Source: Mycobacterium sp. 1164966.3 (GTDB taxonomy: Bacteria > Actinomycetota > Actinomycetes > Mycobacteriales > Mycobacteriaceae). Taken from it: a stretch of DNA of 64,000 bases. The stretch is taken from assembly GCF_001665395.1 (NCBI RefSeq), contig NZ_LZSG01000069.1, positions 25,274-89,273 of the forward strand, written 5' to 3'. A model generated the notes under the pieces. The model ran no database searches. It saw nothing but the letters and a program-made list of their open reading frames with translations, and was not told where the DNA came from. Position 1 is the stretch's first letter, and every line of letters begins with the position of its first letter. The position numbers were made by a program, and so were the translations under genes. Positions 29,021 through 36,449 of the stretch are shown here, in pieces.

Positions 29021-30532
29021 CTAGCTGGTATCGGCGTCTGGTTTGACGGTCAGGGTGACGTGCCGGCCTTCGCGGACCACTTCCACCGGTGCGTCCTGCC
29101 CGATGGTCAGCTGCCGCACGGCGACGACGAACTCGTCGGCGTCGGCGACCTTGCGGTTGCCGACCTTGACGATCACGTCGTTCTCCAAGATGCCGCCCTT
29201 CTGCGCGGGACTTCCGGCCTTCACGTTGGCGACCTGCGCGCCGGAGGCGATCGCGTTGCTGACCGAGCGGGTGCTGATTCCCAACGTCGGGTGCACGATC
29301 TTGCCGTCTTTGATCAGCGTCTGCGCGACCTGCTTCATCTCGTTGACCGGGATCGCGAAGCCCAGCCCACTCGCGCTGTCCGACAACGACTTTCCGGCGG
29401 TGTTGACGCCAATCACCTGGGAATCCATGTCGATCAGCGGGCCGCCGGAGTTGCCGTGGTTGATCGACGCGTCGGTCTGCAGGGCGTCGATCACGGTGTC
29501 GGTGTCGGAGCCCTCCCCGGACAACGGCACGGGCCGGTGCAGGGCGCTGATGATGCCGTGGGTGACGGTGCTGCGCAGCCCCAGCGGCGCTCCGGCCGCG
29601 AGGACCTCGTCGCCGACGCGAACCTTGTCGGAGTCGCCGAGGCGGGCCACGGACAGATTGTCGACGTTGTCGACCTTGAGCACGGCCAGGTCCGTCTTGG
29701 GATCGCGGCCCACCAGGGTGGCAGGTACCTCTTTACCGTCGTTGAACACCACTTTGGTCTTGAACTGGCTGGGGTTGTTTGCCGCTTCGGAGATCACGTG
29801 GTTGTTGGTGACGATGTAGCCGCGACCGTCGATGATGACGCCGGAGCCCTGCATGCCCTCCTGGTCGCTCTTGGACTCGATGGTCACCACCGAATCGGCG
29901 ACCGCCGAAGCCACTTTGGTGAAGCGGCCGGCGGGTCCTTCTTTGTTGCCACTGGTCGACAACGTCACCTTCGAGGTGGTGAACGCGCCGACGACTTCGG
30001 CCGTCTTGCGGCCGATCACACCGCCGATCGCACCGATCACCAGCGCGATCAGCAACAGGACTACCAGGGCCAGGTAGGACACCTTGCCCCCGAACAGCAC
30101 ATCTCGCACGCCGAGCTTGCCGGTCTGCCCCAGCGCGGTCCGCGATGCCGGCGGCTTTACCGCGGGCGTGCCCAGCGCGGCCGGGGCGCCCGGGTCCCGC
30201 CACGGGTCTTCGCCGTCCTGGTCCGCGCCGTCTTTCTCGGCGGCCAGCGCATCGGCGTCGATCGGGTGGCGCTGCAGCGACTCGGCGCCCGGAAAGGGCC
30301 GGCTGAACGCCTCCTCCAACACCGGGTCGGCCTCCGGATCGTGAGGCCGGAATTCAGTCTGTTCGCGGTACTTCTGCGGACGCACACGCTCGGCCACAAA
30401 GGACCCCTGGATGCCCTGGGGACGACCGAACGCCTGACGCGATGCGGGATCCACCGGAGGCCGGGATACCGGGCGCGGCGCCAGGCGGCTGCCGCCGTCT
30501 TGACCGCTGTTGTTGCCTTGGTCGGAGGTCAC
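29021..30532 (-). CDS. htrA: Membrane-anchored HtrA-type serine protease
   Basis: 503 aa. A long cytoplasmic Pro/charged N-terminus (about 1-155) is followed by one membrane helix (YLALVVLLLIALVIGAIGGV). The S1C protease domain then has its catalytic triad visible: His in TNNHVISEA, Asp in KTDLAVLKV and Ser in HGNSGGPLID. A C-terminal PDZ domain (GGILENDVIVKVGNRKVADA) ends the protein. It degrades or senses misfolded proteins outside the membrane and is part of the SigE envelope-stress module. The GTG start at 30532 has an aggg-type site upstream. H37Rv Rv1223 is 528 aa. Confidence 0.94.
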   Translation of the reverse strand: MTSDQGNNSGQDGGSRLAPRPVSRPPVDPASRQAFGRPQGIQGSFVAERVRPQKYREQTEFRPHDPEADPVLEEAFSRPFPGAESLQRHPIDADALAAEKDGADQDGEDPWRDPGAPAALGTPAVKPPASRTALGQTGKLGVRDVLFGGKVSYLALVVLLLIALVIGAIGGVIGRKTAEVVGAFTTSKVTLSTSGNKEGPAGRFTKVASAVADSVVTIESKSDQEGMQGSGVIIDGRGYIVTNNHVISEAANNPSQFKTKVVFNDGKEVPATLVGRDPKTDLAVLKVDNVDNLSVARLGDSDKVRVGDEVLAAGAPLGLRSTVTHGIISALHRPVPLSGEGSDTDTVIDALQTDASINHGNSGGPLIDMDSQVIGVNTAGKSLSDSASGLGFAIPVNEMKQVAQTLIKDGKIVHPTLGISTRSVSNAIASGAQVANVKAGSPAQKGGILENDVIVKVGNRKVADADEFVVAVRQLTIGQDAPVEVVREGRHVTLTVKPDADTS

Positions 30533-30718
30533 TCTGCCCTCTCCTCAGCCCTCTTCCGGATGGTTCTTTCAACGCACGAAACACGCCGTCGACGCGGCCG
30601 TATGCAGGCGCCTGTGTTGTCCGTGTCCACCCTAGTATCCACGGTCCGGGATGGGTGGGCATGAGTGCGCGCCGGGCGGTCCAGGTGCGCCCCGGAATGC
30701 TCAGGAATAGCCGCCAAG

Positions 30719-31129
30719 CTACCGGCGCTTACGGTGATCGCGCGGGTCGCGGTCGGATATGTCTGACACCGTTCCGGGTAGTGACGTCGGGTCGTCCGGC
30801 GCGCAGTGCGGTATGTCCGACAGCAGTCCCAGCAGAGTGCTGGGGATTCGGATCGGGTTCGAGTCGCGCAGCGCGGCGCGCGCCCTGCTCTGGTCGTCCA
30901 CTTCGGCTGCGCACTCAGGACATAAAGAAAGGTGGTGCGCAGCGCGCAGGTGTGCATTCATCCGCAGCTCACCGTCGACGAACGCCGCGATCGCCTCGGT
31001 GGACAGATGCTCGGTGGAGCCGAACTGGCGCGGTGCGCCTACCGGCGCGTCACTCTGCGAGGCGAACTGCGCTGGCAGCCAGGAGAAGGCCCGGCGGAAC
31101 ACGTGTCCCACGTTGCCCGAGTAGGCCAT
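30719..31129 (-). CDS. rseA: Anti-sigma factor RseA (SigE antagonist)
   Basis: 136 aa, cytoplasmic zinc-associated anti-sigma fold. The ZAS motif is HHLSLCPECAAEVDDQ (H-x3-C-x2-C), preceded by the usual AIAAFVDGELRMNAHLRAA helix. It binds SigE and releases it under surface or redox stress; in M. tuberculosis RseA is phosphorylated and degraded by ClpC1P2. The N-terminus matches the H37Rv protein closely, but the tail after PSTLLGLLSDIP is different and shorter (H37Rv 154 aa). It lies 119 bases downstream of sigE. Confidence 0.92.
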   Translation of the reverse strand: MAYSGNVGHVFRRAFSWLPAQFASQSDAPVGAPRQFGSTEHLSTEAIAAFVDGELRMNAHLRAAHHLSLCPECAAEVDDQSRARAALRDSNPIRIPSTLLGLLSDIPHCAPDDPTSLPGTVSDISDRDPRDHRKRR

Positions 31130-31248
31130 TACCGGCTCCTTTCGCTGCCGCGCTTATGTCGAATGTAGCGCGGCGCGCCGCTCAGACCCAGCACGAAGCG
31201 GTAAATCCCCAGCATCACCGGCCAGGCTTGACGGCCGTTGCGTACGAA

Positions 31249-32046
31249 CTAGGCGGACTTGGCCTGCGGCATGTCGCCGCGCGCGTCACCGTCGGGGTGT
31301 GCGGCCAGGTAGTCACGCAGTGCCTGACGACCGCGGTGTATGCGGCTGCGCACCGTGCCCAGCTTCACCCCGAGGGTCGCGCCGATCTCCTCGTAGGAAA
31401 GACCCTCGATGTCGCACAGCACCACCGCGGCGCGAAACTCCGGCGGCAGCGAGTCCAGGGCGGCCTGCAGGTCGGCGCCCAGCCGCGAGTCGTGGTAGAT
31501 CTGCTCGGGGTTGGGCTCGTCGGCGGGGACCCGGTCGTAGTCATCGGGCAACGCTTCCATCCGGATGCGTGCGCGCCGGCGAACCATGTCCAGGAACAGG
31601 TTCGTCGTAATGCGGTGCAGCCATCCTTCGAAGGTTCCGGGCTGGTAGTTCTGGACCGACCGGAAAACCCGGATGAAGGTCTCCTGGGTCAGATCCTCGG
31701 CGTCCTGCTGGTTGCCGGAAAGCCGGTAGGCCAGCCGGTACACCCGATCGGCGTGCTGGCGCACCAGTTCATCCCAGGACGGCATGGTGGCCTTGTCTCC
31801 GGTGGCGTCGAAGACGGCGGTGCCGTGTGGCTGGTCGAGCACTTCCGCCCACTCGTCGTCACGGATCACCTGGGGGTGAGACATGGTGGTGGGGTTCAAG
31901 GTGGTGATGATCAAGTCCTCCGAGTTTGCCTCGCCATCTGGGCTCGGCAGTTCGACAGCGGCAACGCGATGCTGCCACTGCGTATTCCCGATATTCCCGG
32001 GTGTAACCCCCGCTGCATCCCGGGACCAGCGACCGCCGCGTTCCAT
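31249..32046 (-). CDS. sigE: ECF sigma factor SigE
   Basis: Extracytoplasmic-function sigma factor of the surface-stress response. Sigma region 2 runs from LVRQHADRVYRLAYRLSG through DLTQETFIRVFRSVQNYQPG to FEGWLHRITTNLFLDMVRRR. Region 4 is LPPEFRAAVVLCDIEGLSYEEIGATLGVKLGTV (split here by description only) ending SRIHRGRQALRDYL. The ATG at 32046 gives 265 aa with a divergent, low-conservation head (H37Rv 257 aa). A second in-frame ATG at 31884 (MSHPQVIRDDE) gives 211 aa and resembles the short SigE isoform known in M. tuberculosis. The frame extends to 32250 but into the divergent gene's leader. Confidence 0.93.
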   Translation of the reverse strand: MERGGRWSRDAAGVTPGNIGNTQWQHRVAAVELPSPDGEANSEDLIITTLNPTTMSHPQVIRDDEWAEVLDQPHGTAVFDATGDKATMPSWDELVRQHADRVYRLAYRLSGNQQDAEDLTQETFIRVFRSVQNYQPGTFEGWLHRITTNLFLDMVRRRARIRMEALPDDYDRVPADEPNPEQIYHDSRLGADLQAALDSLPPEFRAAVVLCDIEGLSYEEIGATLGVKLGTVRSRIHRGRQALRDYLAAHPDGDARGDMPQAKSA

Positions 32047-32090
32047 ACCGATACCGTCGCGTACCGGGGTGTGGGCGATATAGGAACACC

Positions 32091-32106
32091 CTGAGGTTTG
32101 GCTGAG
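32091..32106 (-). promoter_or_regulatory. Candidate MprA box upstream of sigE
   Basis: On the minus strand the sequence reads CTCAG-N6-CTCAG, a direct repeat like the two loosely conserved half-sites bound by the response regulator MprA. It lies 45 bases before the 32046 start of sigE. sigE is an established MprAB target in M. tuberculosis; the match here is by eye. Confidence 0.5.
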
Positions 32107-32262
32107 AAACCATATCGTTACCGGCGTCAACCAGGCAATTTCGCTCGCAAAGTGACGTTTGTCCCGTTTCGGGTTTCGGGCATGTCCGGCGCGCGACACC
32201 GCGGCCCCGATTTCAGGCGCGCCTGCCCGATCCGGACGGCAGTTGGACATACGCTGCGGGAC

Positions 32263-32928
32263 ATGGACGTCACCCTCGAGACCCCCGCCCAGGCGGCCCC
32301 CGGCCGAGCCGAATCACTTTGTGCGCACGCCGAGGGGTCGATATCCGAAGACGCGATCCTGGTGACCGCCCGCGAGCGGGCGATGGACATCGGCGCCGGG
32401 GCGGTGACACCCGCGGTCGGCGCGATGCTCAGCCTGCTGACCAAGCTCAGCGGCGGCAAGGCCGTCGCCGAGGTGGGCACCGGCGCGGGAGTCAGCGGGC
32501 TGTGGTTGCTGTCCGGCATGAGCGACGACGGCGTGTTGACCACGATCGACATCGAGCCCGAATATCTGCGCCTGGCCAAACAGGCATTCTCCGAGGCGGA
32601 GATCGGGCCGTCGCGCACCCGGCTGATCAGCGGCCGGGCCCAGGATGTGCTGACCCGGCTCGCCGACGACTCCTATGACTTGGTGTTCATCGACGCCGAC
32701 CCGGTCGACCAGCCGGATTACGTCGTCGAGGGGGTGCGATTGCTGCGGTCCGGCGGGGTCATCGTGGTGCACCGGGCGGCGCTAAGCGGACGGGCCGGTG
32801 ATCCCGCGGCGAACGACCCGGAAGTCGTGGCGGTCCGCGAGGCCGCCCGGCTGATCGCCGAGGACGTGCGGCTCACGCCCGCGCTGATACCGCTCGGTGA
32901 CGGCATCCTGGCCGCCGTCCGCGACTAG
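32263..32928 (+). CDS. SAM-dependent O-methyltransferase (Rv1220c-like)
   Basis: 221 aa, class I methyltransferase of the catechol/caffeoyl-CoA O-methyltransferase type. The SAM-binding motif is AVAEVGTGAGVSGLWLLSGM; VLTTIDIEPEYLRLAKQAF holds the acidic ribose ligand; and YDLVFIDADPVDQPDYVVEG is the metal/active-site region. The ATG at 32263 (MDVTLETP) gives about the H37Rv length (215 aa); the frame is open further upstream, but that part covers the sigE promoter. It diverges from sigE. The substrate is unknown. Confidence 0.9.
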   Translation: MDVTLETPAQAAPGRAESLCAHAEGSISEDAILVTARERAMDIGAGAVTPAVGAMLSLLTKLSGGKAVAEVGTGAGVSGLWLLSGMSDDGVLTTIDIEPEYLRLAKQAFSEAEIGPSRTRLISGRAQDVLTRLADDSYDLVFIDADPVDQPDYVVEGVRLLRSGGVIVVHRAALSGRAGDPAANDPEVVAVREAARLIAEDVRLTPALIPLGDGILAAVRD

Positions 32929-32949
32929 CACTGCCGGCGAGTTCTTCCG

Positions 32950-33009
32950 GCGAGCAGACGCAAAATCGCCCAAAACTGGCTGCTTTTGGGCGATTTTGCG
33001 TCTGCTCGC
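32950..33009. repeat. Perfect 26-bp hairpin, repeat-family or terminator
   Basis: Arms 32950-32975 and 32984-33009 are exact reverse complements with an 8-base loop (ctggctgc). The stem contains gcagacgcaaaatcgccc followed by a run of A on the left arm and T on the right. It lies 21 bases after the methyltransferase stop and can terminate transcription before the kinase-etherase gene. The stem resembles a short dispersed mycobacterial intergenic motif. Confidence 0.8.
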
Positions 33010-33038
33010 GGGTGAGGCTGCCATGAAACGATGGTGTC

Positions 33039-34775
33039 ATGATCCTCGCGGTCGATCTCGGCAAGACCTCCTGCCGGGCCGCGCTCTCCGGCCGCAGGGC
33101 GGCGGGACCGGGCGCACCGGGCCTCACTGAGCCGGGCGGCGTGCGGGCCGCGGAGAGATCGATCCAGGCCTTGGTCAACGAGTTGGCGCGTGAGCTCGGC
33201 CCGGCCGACGAGGTGGTCGTGGGCGCCGCCGGCGCGCGGGCGGCGCCCGCAGCCGCTCGCGCGCTGGCCGATGCGCTGTTGCTGTCGCTGCGGGCCCAGC
33301 GTGTCGCGGTGACCAGCGACGCCGTGATCGCGCACGCCGGCGCGCTGAACGGCGAGCCGGGTGTGGTGCTGATCGCGGGCACCGGTGTCGTGGCGATCGC
33401 GATCGATGGGGACGGCGCGCTGCGGACCGTCGACGGCTGGGGTCCGTGGCTCGGGGACGAAGGCGGCGGCGCGTGGATCGGCGCCGCCGGACTACGCGCG
33501 GCGCTGCGCGCTTACGACCGCCGCGGCCCGTCCACCCTGCTGCTCGACGCCGCCGGCGCCCGGTTCGGCGCACCGGAGACCTGGTCCGCGCAGCTCATCG
33601 GCGCCGCCGCGGTCGCGTCCTTCGCGCCCGACGTCCTCGCCGCGCAGGAGGACGCCGTGGCAACTGGGATCGTCAGCGCCGCCGCCGAGGCGCTCGCCGC
33701 GACTGCCCGCGCCGCCGGGGTTGGTCCGGTGGCGATGGTCGGCGGCCTGGCCGGGGTCGAAGTGCTGCGCAAAAACCTTGACCTCGTGCCCGCGGCCGGC
33801 GACGCGCTGGACGGCGCGCTGCGGCTGGGAGCGATCCACGAGCCACATGTCATCCGTGTGCAGTCGGCCCCCAGATCCCTTGCCGCGCAAGGGCTCGACG
33901 CGCTCACCACGGAAGCCGTGCGGCCAGGCCTCGACGACCTCGACACGCGACCTATCGGCGAAGTGGTAACGCTGCTTGTGGCCGCCGAGGGTGAAACGCC
34001 CGCGGCGGTCGCCGCGGCGGTTCCGCAGATCACCGCGGCGGCCGAGGCCATCGCCGCACGGCTGCAGCGCGGCGGTCGCCTGATCTACGTGGGTGCCGGG
34101 ACGCCCGGGCGCCTCGGTGTGCTCGACGCGGCCGAGTGCGGGCCGACGTTCGGCACCGACCTGGTGCACGGCGTGATCGCCGGTGGGCCGGCGGCTTTGA
34201 CCGAGGCGATCGAGGGTGCGGAAGACGTGTTCGATCTCGCCGATCTCGCCGATCTGACCGCCGCGGACGCACTCGTCGGGATCACGGCGTCGGGCCGCAC
34301 GCCTTACGTGCTAGGCGCGCTCGAGTATGCGCGTGCGACGGGCGCGCTGACTGTCGCGGTGGTCAACAACGCGGGCAGCGAGACGCGGGCCGACGTGGTG
34401 GTCGAGCTGTTGACCGGGCCCGAAGTGCTCGCCGGCTCCACCCGGCTGACCGCGGCGACTGCCCAGAAGATCACGCTCAACGCACTCTCGACGAGCGTGA
34501 TGGTCGCACTCGGCAAGGCCTACGGGCCGCGCATGGTCGACGTTCGCACCACCAACGCGAAGGTGCGCCGTCGTGCGGTGCGAATGGTGCGCGACGCGGC
34601 CGGTGTCGACGAGGAGATCGCGACCGCCGCGCTGGCTGCCGCGGGCGGTCACGCCAAGACCGCGATCGTCGCGCTGCTGGCGGGCATCGACGCGGCGGAG
34701 GCGGCCGGCCGGCTGGAGCGGACACGCGGCCGCGTGCGGGAGGCGCTCGGAAAGGCGACAGAGCGGCAAGGTTAA
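33039..34775 (+). CDS. Fused BadF-type MurNAc/GlcNAc kinase and MurNAc-6-phosphate etherase
   Basis: 578 aa, two enzymes in one chain. Residues 1-270 are a BadF/BadG-type ASKHA kinase: AVDLGKTSCRAAL (phosphate 1), LIAGTGVVAIAI and WGPWLGDEGGGAWIG (phosphate 2/sugar site), and VAMVGGLAGVEVL (adenosine motif). Residues about 305-575 are MurQ with a SIS domain: YVGAGTPGRLGVLDAAECGP, EGAED, GITASGRTPYVLGAL, TGPEVLAGSTRL and LGKAYGPRMVDVRTTNAKV. Both MurQ catalytic glutamates are kept (E366, E395), but the usual GTSGRLG is GTPGRLG (P356). Expected pathway: recovered MurNAc is phosphorylated, then cleaved to GlcNAc-6P and D-lactate. No H37Rv equivalent at this site. Confidence 0.88.
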   Translation: MILAVDLGKTSCRAALSGRRAAGPGAPGLTEPGGVRAAERSIQALVNELARELGPADEVVVGAAGARAAPAAARALADALLLSLRAQRVAVTSDAVIAHAGALNGEPGVVLIAGTGVVAIAIDGDGALRTVDGWGPWLGDEGGGAWIGAAGLRAALRAYDRRGPSTLLLDAAGARFGAPETWSAQLIGAAAVASFAPDVLAAQEDAVATGIVSAAAEALAATARAAGVGPVAMVGGLAGVEVLRKNLDLVPAAGDALDGALRLGAIHEPHVIRVQSAPRSLAAQGLDALTTEAVRPGLDDLDTRPIGEVVTLLVAAEGETPAAVAAAVPQITAAAEAIAARLQRGGRLIYVGAGTPGRLGVLDAAECGPTFGTDLVHGVIAGGPAALTEAIEGAEDVFDLADLADLTAADALVGITASGRTPYVLGALEYARATGALTVAVVNNAGSETRADVVVELLTGPEVLAGSTRLTAATAQKITLNALSTSVMVALGKAYGPRMVDVRTTNAKVRRRAVRMVRDAAGVDEEIATAALAAAGGHAKTAIVALLAGIDAAEAAGRLERTRGRVREALGKATERQG

Positions 34776-34788
34776 CGGCTACGCTTGT

Positions 34789-34802
34789 GCTACATTCGTA
34801 GC
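34789..34802 (+). promoter_or_regulatory. VapB operator/leaderless promoter element
   Basis: GCTAC-attc-GTAGC is a perfect palindrome that ends one base before the vapB ATG, and another gctac half-site lies at 34778. TACATT (34791-34796) fits a -10, which would make the mRNA leaderless. Autorepression by VapB(C) is the usual arrangement. Confidence 0.5.
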
Positions 34803-35063
34803 ATGCCCGAAATTGCCTCTCGTGAGCTGCGGAATGACACGGCAGGGCTACTACGGCGCGTTCAGGCGGGTGAAGATATAACCGTCACCGTCAAAGGCAA
34901 GCCGGTGGCACTTCTCACCGCATTGCGGGCCACGCGGACCAGATGGCTGACCCGGGACGAGCTGGCGGACAGGCTTGACCGCGCTCAAGCCGATCCCGGC
35001 TTGCGTCGACAACTCAGCGAGCTGGCCGGTGACACCACCGACGACCTCGGTCCGCTTACGTGA
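34803..35063 (+). CDS. VapB5-like antitoxin (Phd/YefM fold)
   Basis: 86 aa. PEIASRELRNDTAGLLRRVQ is the Phd-type DNA-binding N-terminus, and ITVTVKGKPVALLTAL completes the beta strands. The C-terminal part (DELADRLDRAQADPGLR and onwards) wraps the toxin. It is closely similar in pattern and equal in length to H37Rv VapB5 (Rv0626), not to VapB33. The ATG at 34803 is chosen over 34785 because of the palindromic operator. Its stop overlaps the toxin start (GTGA). Confidence 0.88.
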   Translation: MPEIASRELRNDTAGLLRRVQAGEDITVTVKGKPVALLTALRATRTRWLTRDELADRLDRAQADPGLRRQLSELAGDTTDDLGPLT

Positions 35064-35458
35064 CGCCCGCCGGCGTTCTCCACACCTCAATATTCATCGC
35101 ACGGGAGAGTGGTCGCCGACTTGATGTGTCGCTACTTCCTGACGAAGTCGCGACCACCGTGGTCACCGTGGCAGAGCTCAACCTCGGCGTACTGGCGGCT
35201 GCCTCGAGCGACGTTCGGGCGCAACGATTGGCAACGCTTGATGCGATAGCCGACCTGGTCGCCTTACCAGTCGACGACGACGCAGCGCGAATGTGGGCGC
35301 GGCTTCGAATTCACTTGGCAGAGAGCGGCGGTCGCGTCCGCATCAACGATCTTTGGATCGCGGCCATTGCAGCTTCCCGCAGGCTGCCTGTGCTGACGCA
35401 AGACGATGACTTTGATCCGCTCGACGGCGTCGCGGGTCTGAGTATCGTTCGCGTCTGA
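35060..35458 (+). CDS. VapC5-like PIN-domain toxin with a lost catalytic Asp
   Basis: 132 aa, PIN-domain RNase family, close in pattern to H37Rv VapC5 (Rv0627). The first conserved acid of the PIN site, normally Asp in VLDTS, is His8 here (VLHTS; codon CAC at 35081-35083, one base from GAC). The other site residues remain: Glu39 in VTVAELNLG, Asp97 in RINDLWIAA, and Asp115-117 in TQDDDF. The GTG start overlaps the vapB stop by four bases. Without the metal-binding Asp the toxin is probably inactive or weak; it may persist as a co-repressor. Confidence 0.88.
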   Translation: MTPAGVLHTSIFIARESGRRLDVSLLPDEVATTVVTVAELNLGVLAAASSDVRAQRLATLDAIADLVALPVDDDAARMWARLRIHLAESGGRVRINDLWIAAIAASRRLPVLTQDDDFDPLDGVAGLSIVRV

Positions 35459-35773
35459 AGGTTAATGCAGCAAACGAGCGGACGAACGGATCATGTTGCT
35501 GCACAACTCGATACGTATCGGTTCGACGACATGACCCGAACTTCGGTATTACAAAAGGAGAGTTGCCTTGCAGAATATCTGTTCCAGCCCCCTTCTAGCC
35601 GGTGTGCGGAGATCATTTCTCGATGGTGGACTATGGGCTGCCCCGTAGCACCAGATCCAACATGGTGTCTTAAGCCCGGCGGCGAAACTAAACATGGATA
35701 GGCCGTAGAGGGTGCGGACGGCCAGGGTCGGTTCAATGCCCGAAACCTTTACGGAATCTTGACGCGGCACTGC
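35459..35773. other. Intergenic stretch without a supported gene
   Basis: About 315 bases between vapC and the tetR promoter. Base composition is less GC-rich than the neighbours and no ORF has a convincing start or family resemblance. On the minus strand, around 35640-35745, a hydrophobic stretch containing RTLYGLSMFSFAAGL reads open but has no start and breaks off. It may be the relic of a small membrane protein. Confidence 0.4.
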
Positions 35774-35803
35774 TTGACTGACGGCTGAACGCACGTTTAG
35801 TGT
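35774..35803 (+). promoter_or_regulatory. SigA-type promoter of the tetR-efflux operon, leaderless
   Basis: TTGACT (35774-35779) and TAGTGT (35798-35803) are separated by 18 bases. A transcription start 7-8 bases on would fall on the A of the ATG at 35811. The message is therefore probably leaderless; no ribosome-binding site precedes the ATG. Confidence 0.6.
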
Positions 35804-35822
35804 ACTGAACATGCGTTCAGCC
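35783..35822. promoter_or_regulatory. TetR operator palindrome overlapping the -10 and start codon
   Basis: A 40-base near-perfect palindrome: ggctgaacgca (35783-35793) pairs with tgcgttcagcc (35812-35822), and the inner GTTTAGT/ACTGAAC pairs with one mismatch. It covers the -10 box and the first codons of tetR, the classic place for autorepression that also controls the exporter genes downstream. Confidence 0.8.
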
Positions 35823-36449
35823 GACCTGACCGCCACCGCTCGAATCCGCGATGCGGCCATCGAGCAATGGGGGCAACACGGCTTCGACGTGGGATTACGC
35901 AGCATCGCCGAAGCCGCCGGGGTGAGCGCCGCGCTGGTGATCCACCACTTCGGTTCCAAGGACGGCCTGCGCAGAGCGTGTGATGAGTTCGTCGCCGAGG
36001 AGATCCGCACCGAGAAATCGGAGGCGATTCAGTCCAACGATCCTGCCACCTGGTTCGCGGCGATGGCCGAGATCGAGTCCTATGCGCCGATGATGGCCTA
36101 CCTGGTGCGCAGCATGTACTCCGGGGGCGAGCTCGCAATGATGTTGTGGCGCAGGATGATCAACAACACCGGGGACTACATGGAAGAGGGCGTGCGGGCC
36201 GGGACCGTGAAGCCCAGTCGCGACCCGCAGGCCAGGGCCAAGTACTTGGCCCTCTCCGGTGGTGGCGCCTTCCTGCTGTACCTGCAAATGCATGAAACCC
36301 CAACGGATCTCCGCGCTGTACTGCGCGACTACGCACGCGAGATGGTGTTACCCGCCATGGAGGTGTACACCGAAGGACTGCTGGCCGATCGCACCATGTA
36401 CGACGCGTTTCTGGCCGCAGCGGACGAAGGAGAATCGCATGTCAGTTGA
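35811..36449 (+). CDS. TetR-family repressor of the ABC exporter (Rv1219c-like)
   Basis: 212 aa, same length as H37Rv Rv1219c. The N-terminal helix-turn-helix is IRDAAIEQWGQHGFDVGLRS then IAEAAGVSAALVIHHFGSKDGLR. The C-terminal ligand domain ends with DAFLAAADEGESHVS. In M. tuberculosis this repressor controls the Rv1218c-Rv1217c efflux pump, and the operator around its own start supports the same here. It overlaps the ATPase gene by 11 bases. Confidence 0.93.
   Translation: MRSADLTATARIRDAAIEQWGQHGFDVGLRSIAEAAGVSAALVIHHFGSKDGLRRACDEFVAEEIRTEKSEAIQSNDPATWFAAMAEIESYAPMMAYLVRSMYSGGELAMMLWRRMINNTGDYMEEGVRAGTVKPSRDPQARAKYLALSGGGAFLLYLQMHETPTDLRAVLRDYAREMVLPAMEVYTEGLLADRTMYDAFLAAADEGESHVS

Noticed and set aside
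35465..35701. 78-codon plus-strand ORF after vapC
   Set aside because: No ribosome-binding site, unusual composition and no family resemblance.
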